DNA of 64,000 nt, from NCBI RefSeq assembly GCF_023008405.1, contig NZ_CP095376.1, positions 9,838,501 through 9,902,500 on the forward strand, read 5' to 3'. This DNA is from Amycolatopsis sp. FBCC-B4732 (lineage in GTDB: Bacteria; Actinomycetota; Actinomycetes; Mycobacteriales; Pseudonocardiaceae). Shown in pieces: positions 8,313-15,975 of the stretch; position 1 is the stretch's first letter; each line of letters begins with the position of its first letter. The position numbers were made by a program, and so were the translations under genes. Below the pieces are notes generated by a model. It ran no database searches. It was given only the letters and a program-made list of their open reading frames with translations, and was not told the DNA's origin.

Positions 8313-9544
8313 GATCCGCGGTGCGAGTCCGCCGAAGTCCGGCGCCGGCGGACCAACCCGCGCACCTGGGGATTGACGGCCACCAGCGCGGTCGCCACGA
8401 AGACCAGAGTCGCGCCGCCGAGGAGCGTCGCTTCGCGGCCGGCGTGCTCGGCGAGCGGGCCGGCGGCGATCTGGCCGAGCGGCATCGCGACGAACGAGCC
8501 GAGCATGTCGTAGGAGTACACCCGGGCGAGCTTCTCGGGCGGGATGTTCTCCTGCAGCGACACGTCCCACGCGACGGCGAACTGCTCGATCGCGACGCCC
8601 GCGAGGAACATCGCGAGCAGCAGCGGCAGCAGGTACGGCGTCTCGCCGAGCGCGAGTATCGGCAGGGCGTCGACCACCACGAGCGCCACGCCGATCAGGA
8701 GCATCCGCCGCGGCTGCCAGTGCGCGGCGATGACGCCGCCGAGCAGCGACCCGGCCGTCTGGACGGCCAGCGCGAGCCCCCAGCCGGTGCGGCCGAAGGT
8801 GTCGTCGGCGACCAGCGGGCCGATCACCAGCAGCGCGCCCGCGTTCACCGCGTTGACGATCATGAACTGCAGCACCACCAGCCACACCCAGGATCGCGCG
8901 CGGAACTCCCGCCACCCTTCGGCGAGCTCGGCGAGGGGACGGCTCCCGGGAACGCGTTCGCCGCGCGGCAGCCGGATCCGGCGGTACGCCACCGCGGCGG
9001 CGAGGAACAGCAGGGCGTTGCCGCCGAGCGCCCAGCCGGACCCGGCGAAGGCGACGAGGATCCCGGCGAGTCCGGCCCCGGCGATGCGGCCGACATTCGA
9101 GAGCAGCCGGACCAGCGCGTTCGCCTGCGCGAGCTGCGACGCGGGCACGGTCAACGGCGTCAGGGAGGCGGCCGCGGGCAGGGAGATCGCCGAGACGGCG
9201 CCGTTGACCAGGCTGAGCCCGACCAGCAGCGGAATGGAAGCGAAGCCGCAGAGGACGCTCGCGGCGATCGCGGCCTGCGTGAGGGCGGCGGCGGTTTCGG
9301 TGCCCTGCAGGATCACCGACCGCGGCAACCGGTCGGCCAGCATGCCGCCGAACAGCACGAGCAGCACGTTGGCGAGCGACCGCGCCCCGACGACGATCCC
9401 GAGGTCCACGGCCGAGCCGGTCAGATCGACGACGGCGAAGGCGAGCGCGAAGGGCGCGACGGCGTTGGCGAAGTCGGCGAACGTCCGGCCGGTGACGAGG
9501 GCGCGGAAGCGGACTTCCCGCAGCGGGGCGAGCAGTGGGATCAC
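8309..9544 (-). CDS. MFS transporter (EntS/MFS_3-like)
   Basis: A 411-residue integral membrane protein with about 12 hydrophobic segments and the MFS loop GMLADRLPRS after segment 2. It is likely a proton-driven exporter; the cargo is unknown. GTG at 9544 gives the expected short N-terminus before the first membrane segment and has CCGGAG 8 bp upstream. A longer frame to 9661 would add an unlikely Arg/Pro-rich leader. It lies 135 bp downstream of an ArsR-type regulator on the same strand, a common regulator-exporter pairing. Confidence 0.85.
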   Translation of the reverse strand: MIPLLAPLREVRFRALVTGRTFADFANAVAPFALAFAVVDLTGSAVDLGIVVGARSLANVLLVLFGGMLADRLPRSVILQGTETAAALTQAAIAASVLCGFASIPLLVGLSLVNGAVSAISLPAAASLTPLTVPASQLAQANALVRLLSNVGRIAGAGLAGILVAFAGSGWALGGNALLFLAAAVAYRRIRLPRGERVPGSRPLAELAEGWREFRARSWVWLVVLQFMIVNAVNAGALLVIGPLVADDTFGRTGWGLALAVQTAGSLLGGVIAAHWQPRRMLLIGVALVVVDALPILALGETPYLLPLLLAMFLAGVAIEQFAVAWDVSLQENIPPEKLARVYSYDMLGSFVAMPLGQIAAGPLAEHAGREATLLGGATLVFVATALVAVNPQVRGLVRRRRTSADSHRGS

Positions 9545-9679
9545 GGGAGTGGCTCCGGGGAGAAGGGAGGGGTGGTGGGGAACAGCGCGGTCATCGGGGT
9601 GCCACCGGAACGGCTGCCGGGCGCGGATGGTGCGGCCCGGACGACGCGGCTCCGGACTCAAGCGGTGCGGCCGACGCGC

Positions 9680-10201
9680 TCACTGCGGTTCCGCCGGATT
9701 CGTCGCCAGCTCGAACAGGGCGATGCTGGCGCTGACCCGGACCGTCCCCGGGGTGCGGGGTGGCTGGGCCGCGCCGTGCAGTTCCTGGCTCAGCTCTGAC
9801 GCCTGCTTCAGCAACCGCGTCCACACCTCCGGGGGCACCCACAGCTCGGCGTCGGTGAGGGAAGCCGGGCGATTCCCCGCGCGCGAGTCCGCGCGGCGCA
9901 GCAGTTCCGCCGCGATCGCCTTCGCCAGCAGCCGCTCCTCGCCCGGGTCCCGGCTCGTGAGGCGCTTGCCCGACTCCGGGTTGTGCCGGTAGCGCTTCGC
10001 GCGGCCGCCGCGGATCTGGATCTCTTCGGCGACCTCCAGCAGGCCCGCGTCGTGGAGGCGGCGGAAGTGGTAGCTGGTGTTCGCCTGCGTCTCACCGAGT
10101 TCGCGCGCGGCTTCGGCCGCGCTCATCGCGGTGCCCGTCAGCAGCGACAGGATGCGCATGCGCAGCGGGTGGGCCAGCACCCGGAGGTGGTCGTGGGGCA
10201 T
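9680..10201 (-). CDS. ArsR-like winged-helix transcriptional regulator
   Basis: A 173-residue protein whose N-terminal 80 residues form an ArsR-type winged helix (LRMRILSLLTG, recognition helix ETQANTSYHFRRLHDAGLL, wing GRAKRYRH). The C-terminal half is helical and lacks metal-binding Cys, so it is probably not a metal sensor. It ends 135 bp before the MFS gene, the most likely target. Proteins of this shape often repress drug exporters; the ligand is unknown. Confidence 0.85.
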   Translation of the reverse strand: MPHDHLRVLAHPLRMRILSLLTGTAMSAAEAARELGETQANTSYHFRRLHDAGLLEVAEEIQIRGGRAKRYRHNPESGKRLTSRDPGEERLLAKAIAAELLRRADSRAGNRPASLTDAELWVPPEVWTRLLKQASELSQELHGAAQPPRTPGTVRVSASIALFELATNPAEPQ

Positions 10202-10260
10202 GGAGCCAGTCTGCCACGACCGTCAAAGAGTTATTTGGGGGTAGCCTCGGTGAAGCGCGC

Positions 10261-11088
10261 TCAGAGCGAAAACTCCGTGCCGTCCGGAGGTAGCAGAGCG
10301 CCCGCGGCGAGCACGGCGGCGTGTTCGGCGGACGCCGGGTCGAGCACCGGGTTCGTGTTGTTGAGGTGGGTGAACGCCCACGGCCGTCCGGCGATGCGGG
10401 CCAGGCTCGCGGTGATCGGGAGGTGCCCCATCGCGAGCTGGTCCGGTCCGCCGACGCCGGTCATCTCGTCCGGCGCGAAAAAAGTTCCGTCCAGCAGCAC
10501 GAGGTCCGCGTCCGCCACGAACGCGTCGAACCCGGCGGGCCAGCTCTTCAGGCAAGGCGCGTACACCAGCACGCCGCCGGTCGCGAGGTCTTCGATCCGG
10601 TAGGCGACCACCCACGGCCCGGCCTGCGTGGCGGGCACGTACTTCGGTTTCTTGTCGCTCACCGGCAGCACCCGGACGCGCAGCCCGGGCAGGTCCGCCG
10701 TCGGCGACCAGGTCCAGTGCCCGTAGCCGTCGACGATCTCGCGGAACGGGGTCAGTGCGCGCAGCACCGCGTCCGGCGCCCACACCGGGAGCCCGCCCGC
10801 TTCGCGCAGCATCAGCAGGCCGAGGGAGTGGTCGAGTTCGGCGTCGGTGAGCAGCACTCCGCGCAGCGGGATGTCCCGCGGTCCCGGTCCGGCGCGCAGC
10901 GCGGCCGTCGCGAGGATCTGCGCGCGGATGTCGGGGGAGCAGTTGAGCAGGAACCAGCCTTCGCCGTCCGCGCTCACCGCGACGCAGTCCTGCGTGCGCG
11001 GCGGGAGTCCGGACGTGCACAGCCGGCACGCGCAGTTCCACTGTGGACAGCCGCCGCCCGCCGCGGTGCCGAGCAGGATGACCTTCAC
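10261..11088 (-). CDS. pqqB: PQQ biosynthesis protein PqqB
   Basis: A metallo-beta-lactamase-fold protein of pyrroloquinoline quinone synthesis, 275 residues. Diagnostic are the N-terminal LLGTAAGGGCPQWNC with a following Cys cluster (CACRLC), NCSPDIRAQI, LLTDAELDHSLGL and near the end THLNNTNP. It is thought to hydroxylate the tyrosine-derived ring of the PqqA-derived diamino acid. The GTG at 11088 overlaps the pqqE stop by 4 bp. It is last in the operon A-C-D-E-B. An upstream in-frame extension overlaps pqqE and is rejected. Confidence 0.95.
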   Translation of the reverse strand: MKVILLGTAAGGGCPQWNCACRLCTSGLPPRTQDCVAVSADGEGWFLLNCSPDIRAQILATAALRAGPGPRDIPLRGVLLTDAELDHSLGLLMLREAGGLPVWAPDAVLRALTPFREIVDGYGHWTWSPTADLPGLRVRVLPVSDKKPKYVPATQAGPWVVAYRIEDLATGGVLVYAPCLKSWPAGFDAFVADADLVLLDGTFFAPDEMTGVGGPDQLAMGHLPITASLARIAGRPWAFTHLNNTNPVLDPASAEHAAVLAAGALLPPDGTEFSL

Positions 11089-12149
11089 CGGCGCATGACC
11101 AGGTCGGAGGCGGGTGGCCGGGTCAGCACCAGGTCGACGACGTCGCGGTGCGGCGAGCGCGAGCACACCGGGTCGGTCGCCGCCGCGTCGCCGGTGAGCA
11201 GGAACGCCTGGCAGCGGCAGCCGCCGAAGTCGAGCCCGCGGCGGTCGCACGTGCGGCACGGGTCGGCCATCCAGTCCTCGCCGCGGTAGGCGTTGAACGA
11301 CTCCGAGCGGTACCAGATGTCGGCGAGCGGCGTGTCCCGCACGGACGACAGCCGCAGGGTCGTGATCGCCGACGCGGCCGGGCAGGGCAGCACGGTGCCG
11401 TCCGGTGCGACGGTCAGCTGCCGCGCGCCCCAGCCGTACATGCACGGTTTCGGGTACGGCCCGTGGTAGTCCGCGACGACGTAGACGATCTCCATCGTGC
11501 CCCGCAACCGCGCGACGGCCGCGCGCACGATCGGCTCCGCGGCCGCCAGTTGCGAGGGTGTCGGCATCAGCGCGTCGCGGTTGCGCAACGCCCAGCCGTA
11601 GTACTGCGTGTTCGCCAGCTCCAGCCGGTCCGCGCCCATCCGCTCGGCCAGTTCGACGATGCCGGCGACCTGGTCGTGGTTGCGCCGGTGCAGGACGACG
11701 TTGAGCGACAGCGGCAGCCCGGCGGCCTTGACCGCGGCGGCCGCGGCGAGCTTGTGGTCGAACGCCCGCGCGCCCGCGAGTTCGTCGGAACGGTCCCGTA
11801 TCGACCCTTGCGCCGACAGCTGGACGTGCGCCAGCCCGCGCTCGACGAGACCGGACAGCCGCGCGGACGTCAGCCCGAGCCCGGAGGTGACCAGGTTGAC
11901 GTAGCAGCCGAGCGAACTCGCGTGCGCCACCAGCTCGGGCAGGTCCGGCCGGAGCAGCGGCTCGCCGCCGGACATGTGCACCTGCAGCACGCCCAGCTCG
12001 CGCGCCTGGGACAGCACCGACAGCCAGTCCGCGGTGGACAGCTCGGCGTCCCGTCCGGTCAGCTCCAGCGGGTTGGAGCAATAAGGACAGTGCAGCGGGC
12101 AGCGGTGAGTCAGCTCGGCCAGCAGGCCCAGCGGCGGGTTCACGTCCAC
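11085..12149 (-). CDS. pqqE: PQQ biosynthesis radical SAM enzyme PqqE
   Basis: A radical SAM enzyme that forms the C-C bond between Glu and Tyr of the precursor peptide PqqA. The [4Fe-4S] motif is Cys17-x3-Cys21-x2-Cys24 (CPLHCPYC). The SAM-binding GGEP is in HMSGGEPLLR. A C-terminal SPASM domain supplies further Cys (PYPKPCMYGWG, VLPCPAAS, DPCRTCDRRGLDFGGCRCQ). The 354 residues are near family length. Its start overlaps the pqqD stop by 10 bp, in keeping with PqqD acting as its peptide-carrying partner. Confidence 0.96.
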   Translation of the reverse strand: MDVNPPLGLLAELTHRCPLHCPYCSNPLELTGRDAELSTADWLSVLSQARELGVLQVHMSGGEPLLRPDLPELVAHASSLGCYVNLVTSGLGLTSARLSGLVERGLAHVQLSAQGSIRDRSDELAGARAFDHKLAAAAAVKAAGLPLSLNVVLHRRNHDQVAGIVELAERMGADRLELANTQYYGWALRNRDALMPTPSQLAAAEPIVRAAVARLRGTMEIVYVVADYHGPYPKPCMYGWGARQLTVAPDGTVLPCPAASAITTLRLSSVRDTPLADIWYRSESFNAYRGEDWMADPCRTCDRRGLDFGGCRCQAFLLTGDAAATDPVCSRSPHRDVVDLVLTRPPASDLVMRR

Positions 12150-12406
12150 GCGACCACCCGCCGTTCGCCCAGCCGCGCCAGCACGTCGAGGACGTCCTGC
12201 TCGCGGACGCCGGAGTAGCGCGTCTCCAGCACCGCGGTGATGTCGGTGACGCTGCGCGCGCCGTCGCAGAGCCCGAGCACCGCGGCCGCGGTCGCGTTCG
12301 GGACCAGGACGCCCTCCGGGAACAGCAGCACGTGTGTCTCCCGGACGTGGTCGAACGACAATCGGACACCCCGCCGAAGCTGCGGCACCGAACCCGCGGT
12401 GATCAC
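12140..12406 (-). CDS. pqqD: PqqD peptide chaperone (RiPP recognition element)
   Basis: An 88-residue PqqD, the prototype RiPP recognition element, which binds PqqA and presents it to PqqE. The typical outline is seen: PQLRRGVRLSFD, a beta-rich N-terminus with LLFPEGVLVPNATAAAVLGLCDG, then a helical C-terminus (DVLDVLARLGERRVV). GTG at 12406 overlaps the pqqC stop by 4 bp, which defines the start. It is a free-standing PqqD, not fused to PqqC as in some proteobacteria. Confidence 0.95.
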   Translation of the reverse strand: MITAGSVPQLRRGVRLSFDHVRETHVLLFPEGVLVPNATAAAVLGLCDGARSVTDITAVLETRYSGVREQDVLDVLARLGERRVVAWT

Positions 12407-13092
12407 CGCGCCGCCCGTTCGACGGCGTCCAGCACGGACCACAGGACGTCGCACTTGAAGGACAGCGCGGCGATCGCGCGGTCCTGCTGTTCGCGCGTCA
12501 CGCAGTGGCGGACGACGATGTCGAGCGTGTCCTTGCCTTCGCCGGCGACCTTGTCGACGCGGTGGGTGAAGTACGCGAGGTCCGCCGGCGCGATCCAGGA
12601 GTAGTGCGCGAGCATGTCCGCGACGCGCTGCCGCATCAGGTGGCCGGCGAACATCTCGGTCAGCCCCGAAGCGACCGCTTCCCACCACGGTTTCGTGCGC
12701 GCGAAAGTCACGTACGCGTCGACGGCGAACCGGACGCCGGGGGCGACGTGCCGCTCGTCGAGCACCTCTTCGCGGTCGAGACCGACCGCTTCGCAGAGCC
12801 GCAGCCAGCGTTCGGTGCCGCTGGTGCCGGCGCTCGTCCCGTCGTGGTAGACGATCCGGTCGAGCCACTGGCGCCGGATCTCCGGCAGCGGGCAGTTGCT
12901 GATGATCGCCGCGTCCTTCTGCGGCAGCACCTGCTGGTAGTACCACCGGTTCGCGGCCCAGAGCCGCAGTTCGTGCGCGTCGAGCTCGCCCGCGTGCAGC
13001 CGGTGGTGGAACGGGTGGGTGCCCCAGTACCGGTGCGAAAGACCGCGCAGGGCCTCGATGAATGCGCTTTCCGCGAGCGGCTCGACGAGCAC
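12403..13092 (-). CDS. pqqC: Pyrroloquinoline-quinone synthase PqqC
   Basis: The cofactor-free oxidase catalysing the last ring closure and eight-electron oxidation to PQQ, 229 residues, all-helical TENA-like fold. Family signatures are RYWGTHPFHHRLHAGEL, NRWYYQQVLPQKDAAIISNCP and DMLAHYSWI. The GTG start at 13092 is 1 bp after the pqqA stop, so ribosomes finishing the short peptide can continue into it. Full length; no key His or Tyr appears lost. Confidence 0.96.
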   Translation of the reverse strand: MLVEPLAESAFIEALRGLSHRYWGTHPFHHRLHAGELDAHELRLWAANRWYYQQVLPQKDAAIISNCPLPEIRRQWLDRIVYHDGTSAGTSGTERWLRLCEAVGLDREEVLDERHVAPGVRFAVDAYVTFARTKPWWEAVASGLTEMFAGHLMRQRVADMLAHYSWIAPADLAYFTHRVDKVAGEGKDTLDIVVRHCVTREQQDRAIAALSFKCDVLWSVLDAVERAAR

Positions 13093-13093
13093 G

Positions 13094-13180
13094 TCAGTCC
13101 GCCATGCGGGCCGCGTAGGCGGTGACCTCCATGGGGGTTTCGTATTCGACGAAGTCGGGAGTCGTCCACACCTCGGTCAT
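13094..13180 (-). CDS. pqqA: PQQ precursor peptide PqqA
   Basis: A 28-residue ribosomal peptide that supplies both backbone residues of PQQ. The core reads EVTAY, the conserved Glu-x-x-x-Tyr pair that PqqE cross-links, preceded by WTTPDFVEYETPM. The ribosome site GAGGAGCAGG lies just upstream of the ATG. It is the first gene of the minus-strand operon. A possible -10 (TACCGT) is at 13220-13215, giving a leader of roughly 30 nt. Too short for ordinary gene finders and easily missed. Confidence 0.95.
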   Translation of the reverse strand: MTEVWTTPDFVEYETPMEVTAYAARMAD

Positions 13181-13214
13181 TTTCCTGCTCCTCTCCCGGG
13201 AACTGATCGCCGTC

Positions 13215-13220
13215 ACGGTA
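13215..13220 (-). promoter_or_regulatory. Candidate -10 of the pqq operon
   Basis: TACCGT on the minus strand, 35-40 bp upstream of pqqA. No convincing -35 is visible. Further upstream, GGAAAGTTTCC (about 13263-13273) is a near-perfect palindrome that could bind a regulator. Confidence 0.4.
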
Positions 13221-13307
13221 AGAGCGCGGCGAGCCGGCTGGCCAGGGTTTGGCCGGGAGGCTGGGAAAGTTTCCTTCCGATGGCGCAGTGCGGTGCCGAT
13301 CAGCGGG

Positions 13308-14672
13308 CTACCGGACCGCCGCTTCCAGTTCGACCAGCGCGGTGTCGAGGTGCGTCAGGATCCGCTGCAGGTGCGGGACGCTGCGGCGGCAGCCCGTGAC
13401 GCCGAAGTCGAGGTTGTCGCCGTTGCTGGTCAGCGTGATGTTCACGGCCTGGCCGTCGAGCAGCACCGACGCCGGGTAGATGCCGTCGAGCTGGGCGCCG
13501 TTCCAGTACATCTGCTTGCGCGGGCCGGGCACGTTCGAGATCACCAGGTTGAACGGCGGCCGCGTGTTGTTCACGACGCCCGGGATCGGCGAGACGCCGA
13601 GCTGCGCGACGTTGACCGCGGACAACAGGAGTGTCTGCAACGGCGTCAGCTCCGAGAACAGCCGCTTGCCGTTGCGCATCGACTGGTGGATCGTGACGAG
13701 CCGCTTGCCCGCGTCCGGCAGGTCGGTGGCGAGGTTGCAGAGCAGCGCGCCGATGTTGTTGCCCGCCGCCTCGCCGGGGTCGTTCTGGCGGCGCAACGAC
13801 ACCGGCACCATCGCAACGAGCGGCGCGTCCGGCAGCGCGCGCTGCTCGATGAGGTAGTCCCGCAGCGCGCCCGAGCACATCGCGAGCACGACGTCGTTGC
13901 GCGAGACGCCGCCCGCGGTGGCGACCTTCCGGACGCGCTCGAGCGACCACGACTGCGCCGCGAACCGGCGCGCGCCGCCGATCGGCACGTTGAGCATCGT
14001 CCGCGGCGCCTGTCCGGGCAGCGTTAACGTGTGTTCACCGAACGCTTCGCGTGCGACCTTCATCGCGGCGGGGGCCAGGCTCGCGAGCTGGTTGGCGGTC
14101 TTGCCCGCGGTCTGGAGGAACGACCGCGGGCGCTTGACGCGGCCTTCGCCGGGCTTGCGCCGGCTGCCCCACCACGGCGGGCAATCCAGGTCCGCCGGGT
14201 CGTCCGAGAGCGTGCTCTGCAGCTGGCGCAACGCGGAGACGCCGTCCATCAGCGCGTGGTGGACCTTGGTGTAGACGGCGAACCGGCCGTCGGCGAGGCC
14301 CTCGATGAGGTGGGTCTCCCAGAGCGGCCGGTGCCGGTCGAGCAGGGTGCTGTGCCAGCGGCTGGTGAGTTCCAGCAGTTCGCGGACGCGGCCCGGTTGC
14401 GGCAGCGCGGAGTGCCGGAAGTGGTAGTCGAGTTCGAGCTCGGCGTCGGTCGACCAGGCCACGTGGCCCATCGTGTTGACCGGACGGGCCGGGCGGCGCC
14501 GGAACACCGAGCGCATGTTGTCGGACTCGAGCAGGGTGCGGCGGACGTCGCGGAGGTAGTCCGGGCCGGCGCCGTCCGGTTTCTTGAACAGCTGCAGACC
14601 GCCCACGTGCATCGGATGCTCGCGCGTTTCGACGAGGAGGAACATCGAGTCGGTCACGGGCATCATCGCCAT
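13308..14672 (-). CDS. WS/DGAT acyltransferase (wax ester synthase / diacylglycerol acyltransferase)
   Basis: Transfers a long-chain acyl group from acyl-CoA to a fatty alcohol or diacylglycerol, making storage lipid at the membrane face. The catalytic motif is HHALMDG (138-144), the family's HHxxxDG. C-terminal family signatures NLVISNVPGPRKQMYWNGA and NLDFGVTGCRRSVP are present. The 454 residues match full length. Monocistronic; it ends 128 bp from the pqq operon start. Actinomycetes usually carry several such paralogues, so the substrate of this one is unknown. Confidence 0.92.
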   Translation of the reverse strand: MAMMPVTDSMFLLVETREHPMHVGGLQLFKKPDGAGPDYLRDVRRTLLESDNMRSVFRRRPARPVNTMGHVAWSTDAELELDYHFRHSALPQPGRVRELLELTSRWHSTLLDRHRPLWETHLIEGLADGRFAVYTKVHHALMDGVSALRQLQSTLSDDPADLDCPPWWGSRRKPGEGRVKRPRSFLQTAGKTANQLASLAPAAMKVAREAFGEHTLTLPGQAPRTMLNVPIGGARRFAAQSWSLERVRKVATAGGVSRNDVVLAMCSGALRDYLIEQRALPDAPLVAMVPVSLRRQNDPGEAAGNNIGALLCNLATDLPDAGKRLVTIHQSMRNGKRLFSELTPLQTLLLSAVNVAQLGVSPIPGVVNNTRPPFNLVISNVPGPRKQMYWNGAQLDGIYPASVLLDGQAVNITLTSNGDNLDFGVTGCRRSVPHLQRILTHLDTALVELEAAVR

Positions 14673-14739
14673 GGGACATCACCTTCCGCACTCGGCACGC
14701 CGACTGTACGCGCTCGGCCGCCGTGGGTGGATCACGTTC

Positions 14740-14745
14740 TACATT
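14740..14745 (+). promoter_or_regulatory. Candidate -10 for a leaderless transcript
   Basis: TACATT ends 7 bp before the ATG at 14753, so transcription would start at or next to the start codon. No good -35 is seen. Confidence 0.4.
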
Positions 14746-14752
14746 GGCGAGT

Positions 14753-15931
14753 ATGACCGTCCGCGGCTCGGGGGAAACGTCCCTGCCACCGATGGCCGAG
14801 TGCGTCGTGATCGGCGGCGGTGTGATCGGTGTGAGCTGCGCGTTCCGCTTGGCGGAAGCCGGCGTCGACGTCCTGTTGCTGGAGCGCGACGGGCTCGGCG
14901 AGGGTTCTACGGCGAAGGCCGCGGGCGGCATCCGGTCGTCGTTCACCAGCCGCGTGAACGTCGAGCTCGGGCTGCGCGGGCTCGCCGCGTACAGCGCTTT
15001 CTCGCGCGACTTCGGCGTCGAGATCGACTTCCGCCGCGACGGCTACCTGTACCTGCTCACCGACCCCGCGGACGTCACCGCAATCGGACATTGCGCGGAG
15101 CTGCAGCGGGAGTACGGCGTGCGCAGCCACCTGCTGGACCCCGCGGAAGCGAAGCGCGTGCTCCCGCTGCTCGAGACGGACGGGATCCTCGCCGCGCTCT
15201 GGTCTCCGGACGACGCGAAAGCCACGCCGGACGCCGTTGTCCAGGGCTACGCGAGGGCCGCGCGGGCGTGCGGTGCGGAGCTGCGGACCGGCGTCGAGGT
15301 GATCGGGATCGAACGGGACGGTACCGTCCTGACCGGCGTCCGCACGAGCGCGGGGTTCGTCCGGACCGGGGCGGTGGTCTGCGCGGCGGGCGCGTGGTCG
15401 GGGCGGGTCGGTGAACTCGCCGGTCTGGACCTGCCGGTGCGGCCGTTCCGGCGGCAGGTCGTGTTCACCGGGCCGGTGCGCGGGCTACCGGAATCGCTTC
15501 CGCTGACCATCGAACTTCCGTCGGCGTTCTACTTCCACCGCGAAGGTGCAGGTCTGGCGATGTCCGTTTGCGAGGACGACGGCGTCCCCGGGTTCGACAC
15601 GCACTACGAGGCCGGCGAGTGGCTGCCGCGGCTGGCCGAGGTCGCGGGGAAGCGGATCCCGGCCGTGCTCGACGCGGACATCCGCGCGGCGTGGGCCGGG
15701 TTGTACGAAGTGACGCCCGACCGCAACCAGATCGTGGGGGAAAGCGTCCTGCTTTCGCGGTTCCTCTACGCGACCGGTTTCTCCGGGCACGGCTTCCAGA
15801 TGGGCCCGGCGGCCGGTGAGCTGATCCGGGACCTCTACCTGGGGCGACCGACCGCGGTGGACATCGCGGAGCTGGACGTGCGGCGGTTCGGGAACGCCGA
15901 TACCGCACCGTCGGAGCACAACATCGTCTAG
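14753..15931 (+). CDS. FAD-dependent amine/amino-acid oxidase (DAO family)
   Basis: A 392-residue DAO-family flavoenzyme, the group that includes sarcosine oxidase, glycine oxidase and D-amino-acid dehydrogenases. The FAD dinucleotide motif is VVIGGGVIGVSCAFRLAEAG followed by the acidic strand end LLLERD. STAKAAGGIR resembles the flavin-binding loop, and GFSGHGFQMGPAAGELI is the C-terminal FAD signature. The ATG at 14753 is preferred over 14723 because of the -10-like TACATT just upstream. It sits 44 bp before the ThDP/hydantoinase operon but is separated from it by a palindromic operator. Oxidation of an N-methyl amino acid such as sarcosine would fit the neighbours but is inference. Confidence 0.87.
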   Translation: MTVRGSGETSLPPMAECVVIGGGVIGVSCAFRLAEAGVDVLLLERDGLGEGSTAKAAGGIRSSFTSRVNVELGLRGLAAYSAFSRDFGVEIDFRRDGYLYLLTDPADVTAIGHCAELQREYGVRSHLLDPAEAKRVLPLLETDGILAALWSPDDAKATPDAVVQGYARAARACGAELRTGVEVIGIERDGTVLTGVRTSAGFVRTGAVVCAAGAWSGRVGELAGLDLPVRPFRRQVVFTGPVRGLPESLPLTIELPSAFYFHREGAGLAMSVCEDDGVPGFDTHYEAGEWLPRLAEVAGKRIPAVLDADIRAAWAGLYEVTPDRNQIVGESVLLSRFLYATGFSGHGFQMGPAAGELIRDLYLGRPTAVDIAELDVRRFGNADTAPSEHNIV

Positions 15932-15938
15932 GGGTCGA

Positions 15939-15968
15939 TTGCCAGATCGTTCAACGATCTGGCAGTAT
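15939..15968 (+). promoter_or_regulatory. Promoter with perfect 25-bp palindromic operator
   Basis: Bases 15940-15964 form a perfect inverted repeat, arm TGCCAGATCGTT and its complement around a single C at 15952. It lies between a -35-like TTGCCA (15939-15944) and a -10-like CAGTAT (15963-15968, 18-bp spacer). The start point would fall on or beside the GTG at 15976, making a leaderless mRNA. The GntR regulator at the operon end (22118-22795) is the obvious candidate binder. Confidence 0.7.
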
Positions 15969-15975
15969 CCGCGCC

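Noticed and set aside
11089..12369. Upstream extension of pqqB giving a 700-aa protein
   Set aside because: It overlaps all of pqqE and part of pqqD and has no family sequence; the GTG at 11088 in GTGA overlap is the genuine start.
13263..13273. GGAAAGTTTCC as a pqq operator
   Set aside because: A short near-palindrome with no second copy; kept only as a note under the pqq promoter.
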